Part shown: positions 1 to 6,859 of the stretch, one piece after another
Numbering within the stretch: position 1 is the first letter of the stretch
Layout: every line of letters begins with the position of its first letter
Assembly: GCA_028599035.1 (NCBI GenBank)
Contig: JAQRMT010000061.1
Coordinates: 1 to 8,606, forward strand
Reading direction: 5' to 3'
Source: Gammaproteobacteria bacterium
GTDB lineage: Bacteria; Pseudomonadota; Gammaproteobacteria; PS1; Pseudothioglobaceae
Length of the DNA: 8,606 bases
The notes under the pieces: model-generated
The model's database searches: none
Seen by the model: the letters and a program-made list of their open reading frames with translations, nothing else
Told to the model about the DNA's origin: nothing
Made by a program: the position numbers and the translations under genes

Positions 1-1
1 C

Positions 2-380
2 TCTCTTTTTATCCACAAAGACAAAACCACCCGCACCCGCCACAGCAACATTACCAGCATCCCCAGCATTGAAATCAAAGCCCACAAAGGCACCCTATTT
101 AGAGTTGAGCATAGTCGTTGTTGGCAAAGAAATCTCCCTTAAACCCCGCCTACCCGAATTTGTCCACAGCCTAAGACTAGACTGGACATACACCGACAGC
201 CAAACCCCACCCGCCGACATTACCCAGCACAGCCAAAGTTACGGCGCAGCCAACCCAAGGCTCATCCTAGACAAAGCCGAACAAGGCAAATATTGCCACC
301 TAGTCGCCTACTTCGTCCTACCAGACGGTACACCTAGCCAAGCCTCACAAATAGTCTCATTCATGACCTCCACCATTTGA
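2..380 (+). pseudogene. 3' end of an unrecognised gene, apparently frameshifted, truncated by the left edge
   Basis: Two overlapping open frames look coding in turn. From position 2 to the TAA at 140-142 one frame reads a protein-like segment including SIEIKAHKGTLFRVEHS, and about two thirds of its first 33 codons end in C. The next frame is open from the left edge to the TGA at 378-380, but it shows C-ending codons only after about position 111; before that it gives a low-complexity Pro/Ala/Thr/Lys string. The simplest reading is one gene that crosses from the first frame to the second around 100-140, for example by one extra base near 115-120. A shorter stand-alone reading starts at TTG 69 and gives 103 residues. 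The downstream part (GKEISLKPRLPEF, RLDWTYTD, then a stretch rich in beta-branched residues) could be a small beta-sandwich domain. I do not recognise the family. The upstream piece faintly recalls C-terminal parts of VgrG or phage-baseplate proteins, but that is only an impression. The strand is strikingly C-rich compared with its neighbours. Confidence 0.5.
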
Positions 381-407
381 TGCCTTTATCACTCACTCGC
401 AAAAAAA

Positions 408-453
408 GCAAAGACTTTCCCACGCTGCTTTGGTGAAAGCCTTGCCTTCACCA
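408..453. other. Overlapping alternative inverted repeats in the spacer before the cytochrome gene
   Basis: Three mutually exclusive pairings can be drawn in this 107-bp spacer. CAAAG (409-413) can pair with CTTTG (428-432). CTTTCCCA (415-422) can pair with TGGTGAAAG (431-439) with one bulge. TGGTGAA (431-437) can pair with TTCACCA (447-453), with a further GC/GC pair inside. No T-run follows on either strand, so this is not a typical intrinsic terminator. It may be a processing site or the remains of a repeat. The rest of the spacer is C- and A-rich, with no clear promoter and no Shine-Dalgarno sequence before the ATG at 488. Confidence 0.3.
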
Positions 454-487
454 TCAACCCATTAACCCTTAACAACACAATACTATT

Positions 488-1249
488 ATGAAAAAAATTA
501 TTCTTAGCCTTAGCCTACTGTTTTTATCCGCACAAGCCTTAGCAGTGCTTAATCCTAATCCTGCGACTAATAAATTTCATTGGAATGGGGATGGAAAAAG
601 TGGGGAGCTAAGGACAGTGACAGAACTTTCAGGACTTGGAGGCTTTAAAGTACAGGCTATTGGAGTGGCAACCTCCGTAGTAAATTGTGGTCCATCCACT
701 GGCACTTATGTAAAGAGTCAAGACCCAATAACCAATGAATATGTTTTAAAAATTAGTGGTTGTGGTGTGACAGCATTTGCAGGCAAAGCAGGAAGTTCAG
801 TAAATCTACAATATGGTGTAAGCACATTTGCTACTGGTTACACCCTTTGCATTGATGGCGACTGCACACCACCCACAGCTATTGAGCGTGGAGAAACTAT
901 CGTTACCAATAAAAACTGTGCTAGTTGTCATGGCACTGGGTTAGCTGGCGGTACTCAGCCATCCCTTATTGCGCTAACTAACCAACAACTCATTACAAAA
1001 CTCACTGCCTATAGAAACCAGGAAGGCAGCAACGCTATAATGAAAGGCATAATGGAGAATAGTACCGACGCAGACATCGCCAACATTACCGCCTACATCC
1101 GCTCAATTGACCCATCTGCAACTTTGCCTCGTTCCCAGGCTCCAGTTTGGGGACGCATAACGCTATTAAGCAGGAGCTTAGGAGCGAGAGAGGACAAAAA
1201 AAAGACGGCTTTTATGGCTGTTTTTTTTATACAATATTCGTTAAAATAG
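488..1249 (+). CDS. Exported class I cytochrome c-domain protein with unknown N-terminal half
   Basis: The 253-residue product starts with a clear signal peptide (lysines at 2-3, hydrophobic 4-14, AQALA at 15-19, probable cleavage after A19). The mature protein should be periplasmic. Residues 20-130 form a segment I do not recognise, with cysteines at 67, 92, 121 and 126 that could make two disulfides. Residues 132-208 are a single-haem cytochrome c domain. It has C144-A-S-C147-H148 for covalent haem attachment and H148 as axial ligand, M185 or M189 as the likely sixth ligand, and the closing helix DADIANITAYI typical of c4/c5-like cytochromes. It therefore probably shuttles or relays electrons, but partners cannot be inferred because neither neighbour is a redox gene. 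The domain ends around residue 213. Residues 215-253 are encoded by a palindromic repeat and the A/T-rich spacer after it, and look like non-native sequence acquired when the original stop was lost. The ATG lacks an evident Shine-Dalgarno sequence but is well placed for the signal peptide. Confidence 0.85.
   Translation: MKKIILSLSLLFLSAQALAVLNPNPATNKFHWNGDGKSGELRTVTELSGLGGFKVQAIGVATSVVNCGPSTGTYVKSQDPITNEYVLKISGCGVTAFAGKAGSSVNLQYGVSTFATGYTLCIDGDCTPPTAIERGETIVTNKNCASCHGTGLAGGTQPSLIALTNQQLITKLTAYRNQEGSNAIMKGIMENSTDADIANITAYIRSIDPSATLPRSQAPVWGRITLLSRSLGAREDKKKTAFMAVFFIQYSLK
1128..1188. repeat. REP-like palindromic element with terminal inverted repeats
   Basis: CTCGTTCCCAGGCTCC (1128-1143) is an imperfect inverted copy of GGAGCTTAGGAGCGAG (1173-1188), matching at 12 of 16 positions. 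The left arm also folds locally: CGTTCCCAGGCT (1130-1141) pairs with AGTTTGGGGACG (1144-1155) when G-T wobbles are allowed. The right arm can form TAAGC/GCTTA around AGGA. The element is therefore about 61 bp, able to fold as two hairpins or one long stem. From memory it resembles the CTCGTTCCCA...TGGGAACGAG palindromes scattered through many proteobacterial and cyanobacterial genomes. This copy looks diverged. It lies inside the open frame of the cytochrome gene and shapes its C-terminus. No second copy was seen in the window. Confidence 0.6.
1196..1228. terminator. Possible degenerate bidirectional terminator (A8/T8 arms)
   Basis: Eight A residues (1196-1203) and eight T residues (1221-1228) are placed symmetrically around 17 bases. 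The inner part has only a GC/GC pairing (GGC at 1207-1209, GGC at 1217-1219) and mostly mismatches, so the GC stem needed for strong intrinsic termination is absent. It looks like the wreck of an A-tract/hairpin/T-tract terminator between the cytochrome gene and hflX. It now lies within the open frame of the cytochrome gene. Confidence 0.25.
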
Positions 1250-1272
1250 ACATTATTTTTTAAATTTAGGGG
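1228..1272 (+). promoter_or_regulatory. Candidate hflX -10 region and Shine-Dalgarno sequence
   Basis: AGGGG at 1268-1272 lies five bases before the TTG at 1278 and is the best ribosome binding site nearby; it decides the hflX start. Upstream, TACAAT (1230-1235) matches a -10 hexamer at five of six positions, but no convincing -35 lies at the right distance, so the promoter call is weak. If real, it falls inside the 3' end of the cytochrome reading frame. Confidence 0.4.
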
Positions 1273-1277
1273 TCTAA

Positions 1278-2594
1278 TTGGAATTATTTGATCGTCAAAA
1301 AGATGCCGTTGGTCAGGGTGAGCGAACGCTATTGGTTTATGTAGAGTTGTCGAGTAATCGACATGTTTATAATGGCATGGATGAACTTGAAGAATTGGCA
1401 AATTCGTCTGCTTTGAATGTTATTAAAAACCTTAAAGTAGCACGCAATTACGCCAGTGCTAAATATTTTATTGGTTCGGGAAAGGTGGCAGAGTTGGCTG
1501 AGCTGGTTAAAGAATTTGAGCTGGATCTGGTCATCTTTTCTGCTGAGTTATCGCCTTCACAAGAGCGTAATTTGGAAAAAACACTTGAGTGTCAAGTGAT
1601 GGATCGCACGGGGTTGATTTTGGATATTTTCTCACTTAGGGCGCGCTCGTTTGAGGGTAAGTTGCAGGTGGAATTAGCACAACTTAAGCATCTATCCACT
1701 CGATTGGTGCGTGGTTGGACGCACCTTGAGCGTCAAAAAGGGGGGATTGGTCTACGAGGGCCGGGTGAGACGCAATTAGAAACAGATAAACGCTTGATTG
1801 CCGTACGCATTAAAAACATCAGCAAGCGTTTAGAAAAAGTCCATAAACAACGCGATTTAGGCAGAAAATCGCGTGTTAAGAGTGATACGCCAATGATTGC
1901 TTTGGCTGGCTATACCAATGCAGGGAAATCCACGCTGTTTAATTATATTACCAAGGCGGAAGTCTTCGCCCATAACCAATTGTTTGCAACATTGGACGCT
2001 ACTATTAGACGGGTGATATTGCCTGCCTCTGGCGAGGCGGTGATTGCCGATACGGTAGGCTTTATTCAGGATTTGCCGCATGATTTGGTTGATGCTTTTA
2101 AATCCACACTTGAAGAGACTCGACAGGCGAATGTATTGCTCCATATTGTTGATGCGGCGGATGAATACAAGGTAGAAAAAATTGAGCAAGTGCATGACAT
2201 CGTCCATGAGATTGACGCTGACAAGGTGCCGAGTATTCTGGTGATGAATAAAATTGATTGCCTTGATAATTTCGAGCCAAGAATTGATAGAGATGAGAAT
2301 GGTAGAATTTTTCGTGTTTGGGTTTCGGCACAAACGGGTGCAGGCATTGATTTGCTTTACCAAGCATTAGCAGAACAACTTAGCGGGACAATGACACGCG
2401 CCAGGATACAATTGGATGTAACCAGTGCCTATATTCGCAGTGAAATTCACAATATTGGCTATATCCATAATGAAAAAGTGGATGATTTTGGGCAATGGAT
2501 ACTTGAAATTAATGTTACTCATCACTATCTATCTAAATTACTAAGTTTAAAAGGGGTAACGCTATTATGGGAGCAGAAGTCACAACAGAAATAA
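1278..2594 (+). CDS. hflX: Ribosome-splitting GTPase HflX
   Basis: HflX is a cytoplasmic GTPase of the Obg/HflX class that binds 50S subunits and splits stalled ribosomes, notably under heat stress. The 438-residue product is close to the usual length and colinear with E. coli HflX. Residues 1-195 are the HflX-specific domain, including ALSP-like LSPSQERNLE (91-100), DRTGLILDIF (109-118) and the glycine-rich GGIGLRGPGETQLETDKR (155-172). The GTPase domain has G1 GYTNAGKST (211-219), G2 threonine in FATLD (236-240), G3 DTVG (258-261), G4 NKID (324-327) and G5 SAQTG (350-354). The TTG start is supported by the AGGGG site and by the N-terminus LFDRQ..GE, which matches the E. coli start MFDRYDAGE. 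Its 3' end overlaps the start of lon, so the two are probably cotranscribed. The E. coli neighbours hfq, hflK and hflC are not present here. Confidence 0.96.
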   Translation: MELFDRQKDAVGQGERTLLVYVELSSNRHVYNGMDELEELANSSALNVIKNLKVARNYASAKYFIGSGKVAELAELVKEFELDLVIFSAELSPSQERNLEKTLECQVMDRTGLILDIFSLRARSFEGKLQVELAQLKHLSTRLVRGWTHLERQKGGIGLRGPGETQLETDKRLIAVRIKNISKRLEKVHKQRDLGRKSRVKSDTPMIALAGYTNAGKSTLFNYITKAEVFAHNQLFATLDATIRRVILPASGEAVIADTVGFIQDLPHDLVDAFKSTLEETRQANVLLHIVDAADEYKVEKIEQVHDIVHEIDADKVPSILVMNKIDCLDNFEPRIDRDENGRIFRVWVSAQTGAGIDLLYQALAEQLSGTMTRARIQLDVTSAYIRSEIHNIGYIHNEKVDDFGQWILEINVTHHYLSKLLSLKGVTLLWEQKSQQK

Positions 2595-2596
2595 TG
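2552..2596 (+). promoter_or_regulatory. lon translation start region, overlapping the end of hflX
   Basis: Two lon starts are possible. ATG 2567 has AGGGG (2552-2556) ten bases upstream and overlaps hflX by 28 bases. ATG 2594 shares its A with the hflX stop in a TAATG arrangement, typical of translational coupling, and gives a leader closer in length to E. coli Lon, but no Shine-Dalgarno sequence lies at normal spacing. Ribosomes ending hflX could feed either. Confidence 0.5.
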
Positions 2597-4903
2597 GATT
2601 TAACGCAACAACGGGTACCTTTATTACCATTGCGAGATGTGGTGGTTTTCCCGCATACGGTGATGCCACTTTTTGTTGGCAGGGAAAGTTCTGTCAATGC
2701 GATTACCCAGGCTATGGGGACGAATAAGCATATATTTTTGGTCGCGCAAAAAAGCGAAAAAACACAGGATCCGAAGAATGGAGACCTGCACACTGTCGGT
2801 ACTTTAGCGACGATTTTGCAAATGTTAAAGCTGCCTGATGGCACTATCAAAGTGTTGGTTGAAGGGGTGAAGCGTGCCAAGATTGAAGAATTTATCGAAG
2901 CCGACGGCTATACTGAGGTTGAGGTGAGTGAATTTGTGCTAGATATTGGCAAAGATATTGAAGTTGAGGCGATGATGCGACTGGCATTAGAGAACTTTGA
3001 AACTTATATCAGGCTCAATAAGAAAATCCCCGAAGAAGTGCTCAATATGCTTAAAGAAGTTAAGGATGTTGAGCGGTTCAGTGATATTATTATTGCTAAT
3101 TTATCGTTAAAAACTGCTGAAAAACAAGAACTATTAGGTGGCAAAGACGCACAAACTAGATTGGATAAAATTTTATCGGTCATTCAAAGTGAGATTGATG
3201 TTTTGGGTACTGAGCAGAAAATCCAATCCCGTGTGCGTAAACAAATGGAGTCTAATCAACGAGATTATTATTTGAATGAGAAGATGAAATCCATTCAAAA
3301 AGAATTAGGACAGGCAGAAGATGAAAATGAAATTGAAGAATTGCAGGCAAAAATTAATCAAGCCAAAATGCCTAAAGATGCTAAAGAACAAGCAGAAGGT
3401 GAGCTAAAAAAACTCTCACGCATGTCATCGCATTCGTCCGATGCGTCGATTATTCGCACTTATATTGAGAATCTTTGCGATGTGCCATGGAAAAAACAAA
3501 CACGCATTAATAAAGATTTAACCAAAGCACAACAGATTTTAGATGACGATCATTATGGTTTAAACAAGGTAAAAGAGCGTATTTTGGAGCATTTAGCAGT
3601 GCAAACTCGTGTTACTCATAATAAGGCAAATATTTTGTGCTTAGTTGGGCCACCAGGTGTGGGCAAAACCTCACTCGGCGAATCAATTGCCAAAGCGGTG
3701 AATCGTAAATTTGTGCGTATGGCACTCGGCGGTGTTCGAGATGAAGCGGAAATTCGTGGGCACAGACGCACCTATATTGGTGCAATGCCAGGCTCTATTA
3801 TTCAAAAAATGCAAAAAGTGAAAGTTAAAAACCCCCTGTTTTTGCTTGATGAAATTGAAAAAATGGCATCCGATCATCGAGGTGACCCTTCATCGGCCAT
3901 GTTAGAAGTGCTAGATCCTGAGCAAAATCACACCTTTAACGATCATTATTTAGAAATTGATTACGATCTTTCGCAAGTTATGTTCGTGGCAACTGCCAAC
4001 TCGCTAGATTTGCCACAGCCATTATTAGACAGAATGGAAATTATTGAACTTTCTGGCTACACCGAAGATGAAAAGGTTCAGATTGCCAAGCGTCATTTAA
4101 TTAAAAAAGCGATGGAAAATAACGGCATTAAAGAGAATGAAATTACCTTCCAAGATTCGGCTATTTTAGATATTATTCGTTATTACACACGCGAGGCAGG
4201 CGTGCGTAGTTTGAGTAGAACCATTAGCACTATTTGTCGAAAAATCGTCAAAGAAGTTGTTGTTAAGAAGCGCAAAACAAAGGCTATTATTAACGCTAAG
4301 AGTTTAGAGAAATATCTTGGCATTAAAAAATTCCGCTTCGGTTTAGCAGAAGAAAACAACCAAGTTGGCGAAGTGACAGGATTGGCATGGACTTCGGTAG
4401 GCGGTGATTTGCTTACCATCGAAGCCGCTGCCTACAAAGGTAAGGGCAAGCTCAATTACACAGGGCAATTAGGCGATGTAATGCAAGAATCTATTCAAGC
4501 GGCTAAATCTGTGGTCAGAAGTAGAGCCAAAAAATTTGGTATCGATGAGCACTTTGATGAAAAACTTGATATTCACATTCATGTACCCGATGGTGCCACG
4601 CCAAAAGACGGACCTAGTGCAGGCGCAGCAATGTGCACCGCACTGGTGTCTGTACTTACAGGGCGAAAAGTGAGGGCTAATGTGGCAATGACTGGTGAAA
4701 TCACCCTGCGTGGCGAAATCACCCCAATCGGTGGGCTTAAAGAAAAAATGCTAGCAGCATTGCGTGGCGGCATCAAAACCGTCATCATTCCCGACGATAA
4801 CGAACGAGAACTCTCTGAAGTTCCTGAGAAAATTAAAGGCAAGCTCAAAGTAATAAAAGTTAAATGGATTGATGAAGTATTGAATATTGCGCTAGAAAAA
4901 TAA
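2567..4903 (+). CDS. lon: ATP-dependent Lon protease (LonA type)
   Basis: Lon is a cytoplasmic hexameric AAA+ serine protease that unfolds and degrades misfolded and short-lived regulatory proteins. At 778 residues from this ATG (769 from ATG 2594) it is close to the 784 of E. coli. Domains in order: N-terminal substrate domain from about 18 to 215, starting VPLLPLRDVVVFPH; a helical linker to 350 with the charged coiled-coil-like stretch 230-285; the AAA+ module with Walker A GPPGVGKT (361-368), Walker B FLLDEIEK (425-432) and a sensor/arginine region near 475-495 and 540-555; and the protease domain from about 590. The catalytic dyad is S684 in DGPSAG and K727 in GGLKEK, spaced 43 apart as in E. 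coli S679/K722, so the enzyme should be active. It lies directly behind hflX with overlapping ends. No separate heat-shock promoter was found between them, though one inside hflX cannot be excluded. It converges with rsmB, with 8 bp between stops. Confidence 0.97.
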   Translation: MGAEVTTEIMDLTQQRVPLLPLRDVVVFPHTVMPLFVGRESSVNAITQAMGTNKHIFLVAQKSEKTQDPKNGDLHTVGTLATILQMLKLPDGTIKVLVEGVKRAKIEEFIEADGYTEVEVSEFVLDIGKDIEVEAMMRLALENFETYIRLNKKIPEEVLNMLKEVKDVERFSDIIIANLSLKTAEKQELLGGKDAQTRLDKILSVIQSEIDVLGTEQKIQSRVRKQMESNQRDYYLNEKMKSIQKELGQAEDENEIEELQAKINQAKMPKDAKEQAEGELKKLSRMSSHSSDASIIRTYIENLCDVPWKKQTRINKDLTKAQQILDDDHYGLNKVKERILEHLAVQTRVTHNKANILCLVGPPGVGKTSLGESIAKAVNRKFVRMALGGVRDEAEIRGHRRTYIGAMPGSIIQKMQKVKVKNPLFLLDEIEKMASDHRGDPSSAMLEVLDPEQNHTFNDHYLEIDYDLSQVMFVATANSLDLPQPLLDRMEIIELSGYTEDEKVQIAKRHLIKKAMENNGIKENEITFQDSAILDIIRYYTREAGVRSLSRTISTICRKIVKEVVVKKRKTKAIINAKSLEKYLGIKKFRFGLAEENNQVGEVTGLAWTSVGGDLLTIEAAAYKGKGKLNYTGQLGDVMQESIQAAKSVVRSRAKKFGIDEHFDEKLDIHIHVPDGATPKDGPSAGAAMCTALVSVLTGRKVRANVAMTGEITLRGEITPIGGLKEKMLAALRGGIKTVIIPDDNERELSEVPEKIKGKLKVIKVKWIDEVLNIALEK

Positions 4904-4911
4904 TGACGACA

Positions 4912-6159
4912 TTATATTTTTGTTAATTTAGCGTAATAAAATCCGTCAAATTCATAACAGGGAATTTGTTGCCTGCCGTGGGTGGCTGCAAACCCCCAAT
5001 CAAGGGTGATTTTTTCCTCAACTGCGTCTGAATGGTTTTGTAAAAACTGTGCAATTTGAGTTTCATTTTCGTTTTTTAAAATTGAACAAGTGGCGTATAG
5101 CAGTGTGCCCTCTGGTTTAAGCATTGTCCATAGATTGTCTAAAATATCTTTTTGTAAAGCAGCTAAAGCGGAGATGTCTTTGGGTTTTCTTAACAATTTA
5201 ATATCAGGATGGCGACGAATTACACCTGTGGCTGAGCAGGGTGCATCAAGCAGGATTTTATCAAATAATTTACCATCCCACCAGTCTTGCGTTTGCGCCT
5301 TGCCTTGCAATAACGAGATATTTTTTATGGAAAATCGCTCAATATTTTCTTGTATGCGTTTCAGTCTTTCTTTGTTGTTGTCTAGTGCCATGATTGTGGC
5401 ATTCGGGGCTAATTCGCTAAGGTGAGTAGTCTTTCCGCCTGGCGCACAGCAAGCATCTAAAATCAAATCCCCCTCTTTTGGGTTTAACAAAGGTGCGGCT
5501 AATTGGGCCGAGGCATCTTGTATAAAACACGAGCCTTTATCAAAATCTTGAATGTCATAAACATTAACCGCTTTATTTAAAATCATTGCTTGCGGTGCGA
5601 TTTCAAGTAATGAGCCTTGTCCATCCATAAAAATGGGCAAGGATCGTTGTTTGAAATTAGGGTGAATGCGTAGCGTCATTGGGGCTCGGGTGTTATTTTG
5701 AACGAAAATTTGTGCAAAATCATTAGGGTAATATTGTTTAATTTTTTTTACTAACCAAGTTGGATGGGCATAATGTGTTTGCTGTTGTAAATCGCCCTTT
5801 TGTCGGTCAATTTCCCTAAGAATAGCATTTACTAGAGGCTTTGCCCAAGGCTTGTTAAGTTCATTAACGGCATTTACAGTTTCAAAAATACTGGCGTGTG
5901 TTGCCACATTAGAATGCAGGATTTGATAAGCACCGAGTAGCATTAAGCAGTGAATGTCTAGGTCTTCTTTTTTAAGTGAATGTTTTAATAGTCCAGAAAC
6001 AATATCATTGAGCTGATGGTAAAAACGAATAGTGCCAAAAACCAAGGATTTTGTTAGTGCGCTAACCTCTTCTGGATAGGCAAAAGCAGAGAGTGATTTT
6101 TTCTCTAAAACAACTGAACAAATTGCGCTCAGGGCAACAGTCCGAGTATTATTTTCCAA
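4912..6159 (-). CDS. rsmB: 16S rRNA (cytosine(967)-C(5))-methyltransferase RsmB
   Basis: RsmB transfers a methyl group from S-adenosylmethionine to C5 of C967 in 16S rRNA. I place the start at TTG 6159, giving 415 residues beginning MENNTRTVALSAI, which matches the family N-terminus and overlaps dsbC by 11 bases. The frame is open to an ATG at 6222, which would add 21 residues but needs a 74-base overlap with dsbC. Neither start has a clear Shine-Dalgarno sequence. Numbering from the TTG, residues 1-130 are the NusB-like RNA-binding domain and 135-415 the methyltransferase core. The SAM-binding motif DACCAPGGKT is at 235-244. DAPCSATGVIRRHPD carries Cys308 (motif IV), and YATCS carries Cys358, the expected nucleophile (motif VI). 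The C-terminus DGFYYAKL is the usual family ending. It follows dsbC and probably shares its transcript. It converges on lon with 8 bp between stops and no visible terminator. Confidence 0.95.
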   Translation of the reverse strand: MENNTRTVALSAICSVVLEKKSLSAFAYPEEVSALTKSLVFGTIRFYHQLNDIVSGLLKHSLKKEDLDIHCLMLLGAYQILHSNVATHASIFETVNAVNELNKPWAKPLVNAILREIDRQKGDLQQQTHYAHPTWLVKKIKQYYPNDFAQIFVQNNTRAPMTLRIHPNFKQRSLPIFMDGQGSLLEIAPQAMILNKAVNVYDIQDFDKGSCFIQDASAQLAAPLLNPKEGDLILDACCAPGGKTTHLSELAPNATIMALDNNKERLKRIQENIERFSIKNISLLQGKAQTQDWWDGKLFDKILLDAPCSATGVIRRHPDIKLLRKPKDISALAALQKDILDNLWTMLKPEGTLLYATCSILKNENETQIAQFLQNHSDAVEEKITLDWGFAATHGRQQIPCYEFDGFYYAKLTKI

Positions 6160-6859
6160 GTGTGCGTTTGATGGCTTGCAGGAGCCGGTTAGCTGGCATA
6201 TAACCTGGAAAGTGCGTACCATCAGAGAGGAAGATGGCAGGCGTGCCGTTCACTCCTAACTGCTGAGACAGCAGTAATTGCTGTGTAACTGGATTTTCAC
6301 AGTCATCTGAATTAGGCATAATGTTCTTAGCTTTATAGTTGTGCATCGCTTTTTTTCTATCTTTAGCGCACCAAATTTTTTCCATTTTTCCTTGTGCTTT
6401 TGGGTGCAGACTTGCTAACGGCGCTGCTAAATATTTAACTGTGATGCCTAAAGTGTTCATTTTTGGCATTTGTGCATGCAGTTTTTTGCAAAATGGACAG
6501 TCAACATCGGTAAATACATGCACTACATATTTTTCATCTTTTGCAGGATAAATAATTTTGTCTTTGTCTTTAACGCTGTCTAATAGTGATTTTTTTAGTT
6601 GTTGCACTTTGCCGCTATTTGACATTTTTTGGCGAGTGGTTAGGTCAATAATATCACCTTGAATTAGGTATTGACCGTCTGCAGAGACAAAAAAAGATTG
6701 AATTGGGTCTTGCATAATAACTTCGTAAACGCCCTTAAAAGGGGTTTTTTCAATATTTGTAGTGCCAAATATTGAGTTTAAATTTTTAATAGCGCTGGAT
6801 TCTTCGGCAATAGAATGGGTGCTGATGATAATAAGGCTGAGCAGTATTTTTTTAAACAT
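6149..6859 (-). CDS. dsbC: Periplasmic thiol:disulfide interchange protein DsbC
   Basis: DsbC is a periplasmic disulfide isomerase, kept reduced by DsbD, that reshuffles wrong disulfides. The 236-residue product is the usual length. A signal peptide covers about 1-18 (FKKILLSLIIISTHSIA, cleavage before EESS). Residues 19-75 match the DsbC dimerisation domain, with a helical linker to about 105. The thioredoxin-fold domain has the active site C121-P-F-C124 in DVDCPFCKKLH, the cis-proline loop GTPAIF with P207, and a second cysteine pair C164/C187 matching the structural disulfide of E. coli DsbC. The active site is CPFC, where E. coli has CGYC. The gene is transcribed away from pepA across a 66-bp gap and its 3' end overlaps the start of rsmB. 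The isomerase could serve cysteine-rich exported proteins such as the cytochrome at 488-1249, but that link is inference. DsbG is a less likely alternative given the length and the second cysteine pair. Confidence 0.92.
   Translation of the reverse strand: MFKKILLSLIIISTHSIAEESSAIKNLNSIFGTTNIEKTPFKGVYEVIMQDPIQSFFVSADGQYLIQGDIIDLTTRQKMSNSGKVQQLKKSLLDSVKDKDKIIYPAKDEKYVVHVFTDVDCPFCKKLHAQMPKMNTLGITVKYLAAPLASLHPKAQGKMEKIWCAKDRKKAMHNYKAKNIMPNSDDCENPVTQQLLLSQQLGVNGTPAIFLSDGTHFPGYMPANRLLQAIKRTLGK

Noticed and set aside
1196..1228. Strong intrinsic terminator between the cytochrome gene and hflX
   Set aside because: The A8 and T8 arms are symmetrical, but the inner bases do not form a GC stem, so only a weak, degenerate element is reported.
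1093..1401. 102-codon open frame on the - strand across the cytochrome/hflX boundary
   Set aside because: It runs through the palindrome, the A/T tracts and the hflX start, has no family resemblance, and is explained as a shadow of the two + strand genes.
1857..2363. Open frames on the - strand within hflX, including one of 168 codons
   Set aside because: They lie wholly opposite the conserved GTPase domain, show no recognisable domain and have no plausible start signal.
2533..2880. 115-codon open frame on the - strand at the hflX/lon junction
   Set aside because: It is antisense to the conserved Lon N-terminal domain and has no recognisable features.
4579..4848. 89-codon open frame on the - strand within the Lon protease domain
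   Set aside because: It is antisense to the catalytic Ser/Lys region, whose conservation explains the open frame.
5090..5425. 111-codon + strand open frame opposite rsmB
   Set aside because: It is the complement of the SAM-binding core of rsmB, with no independent motif.
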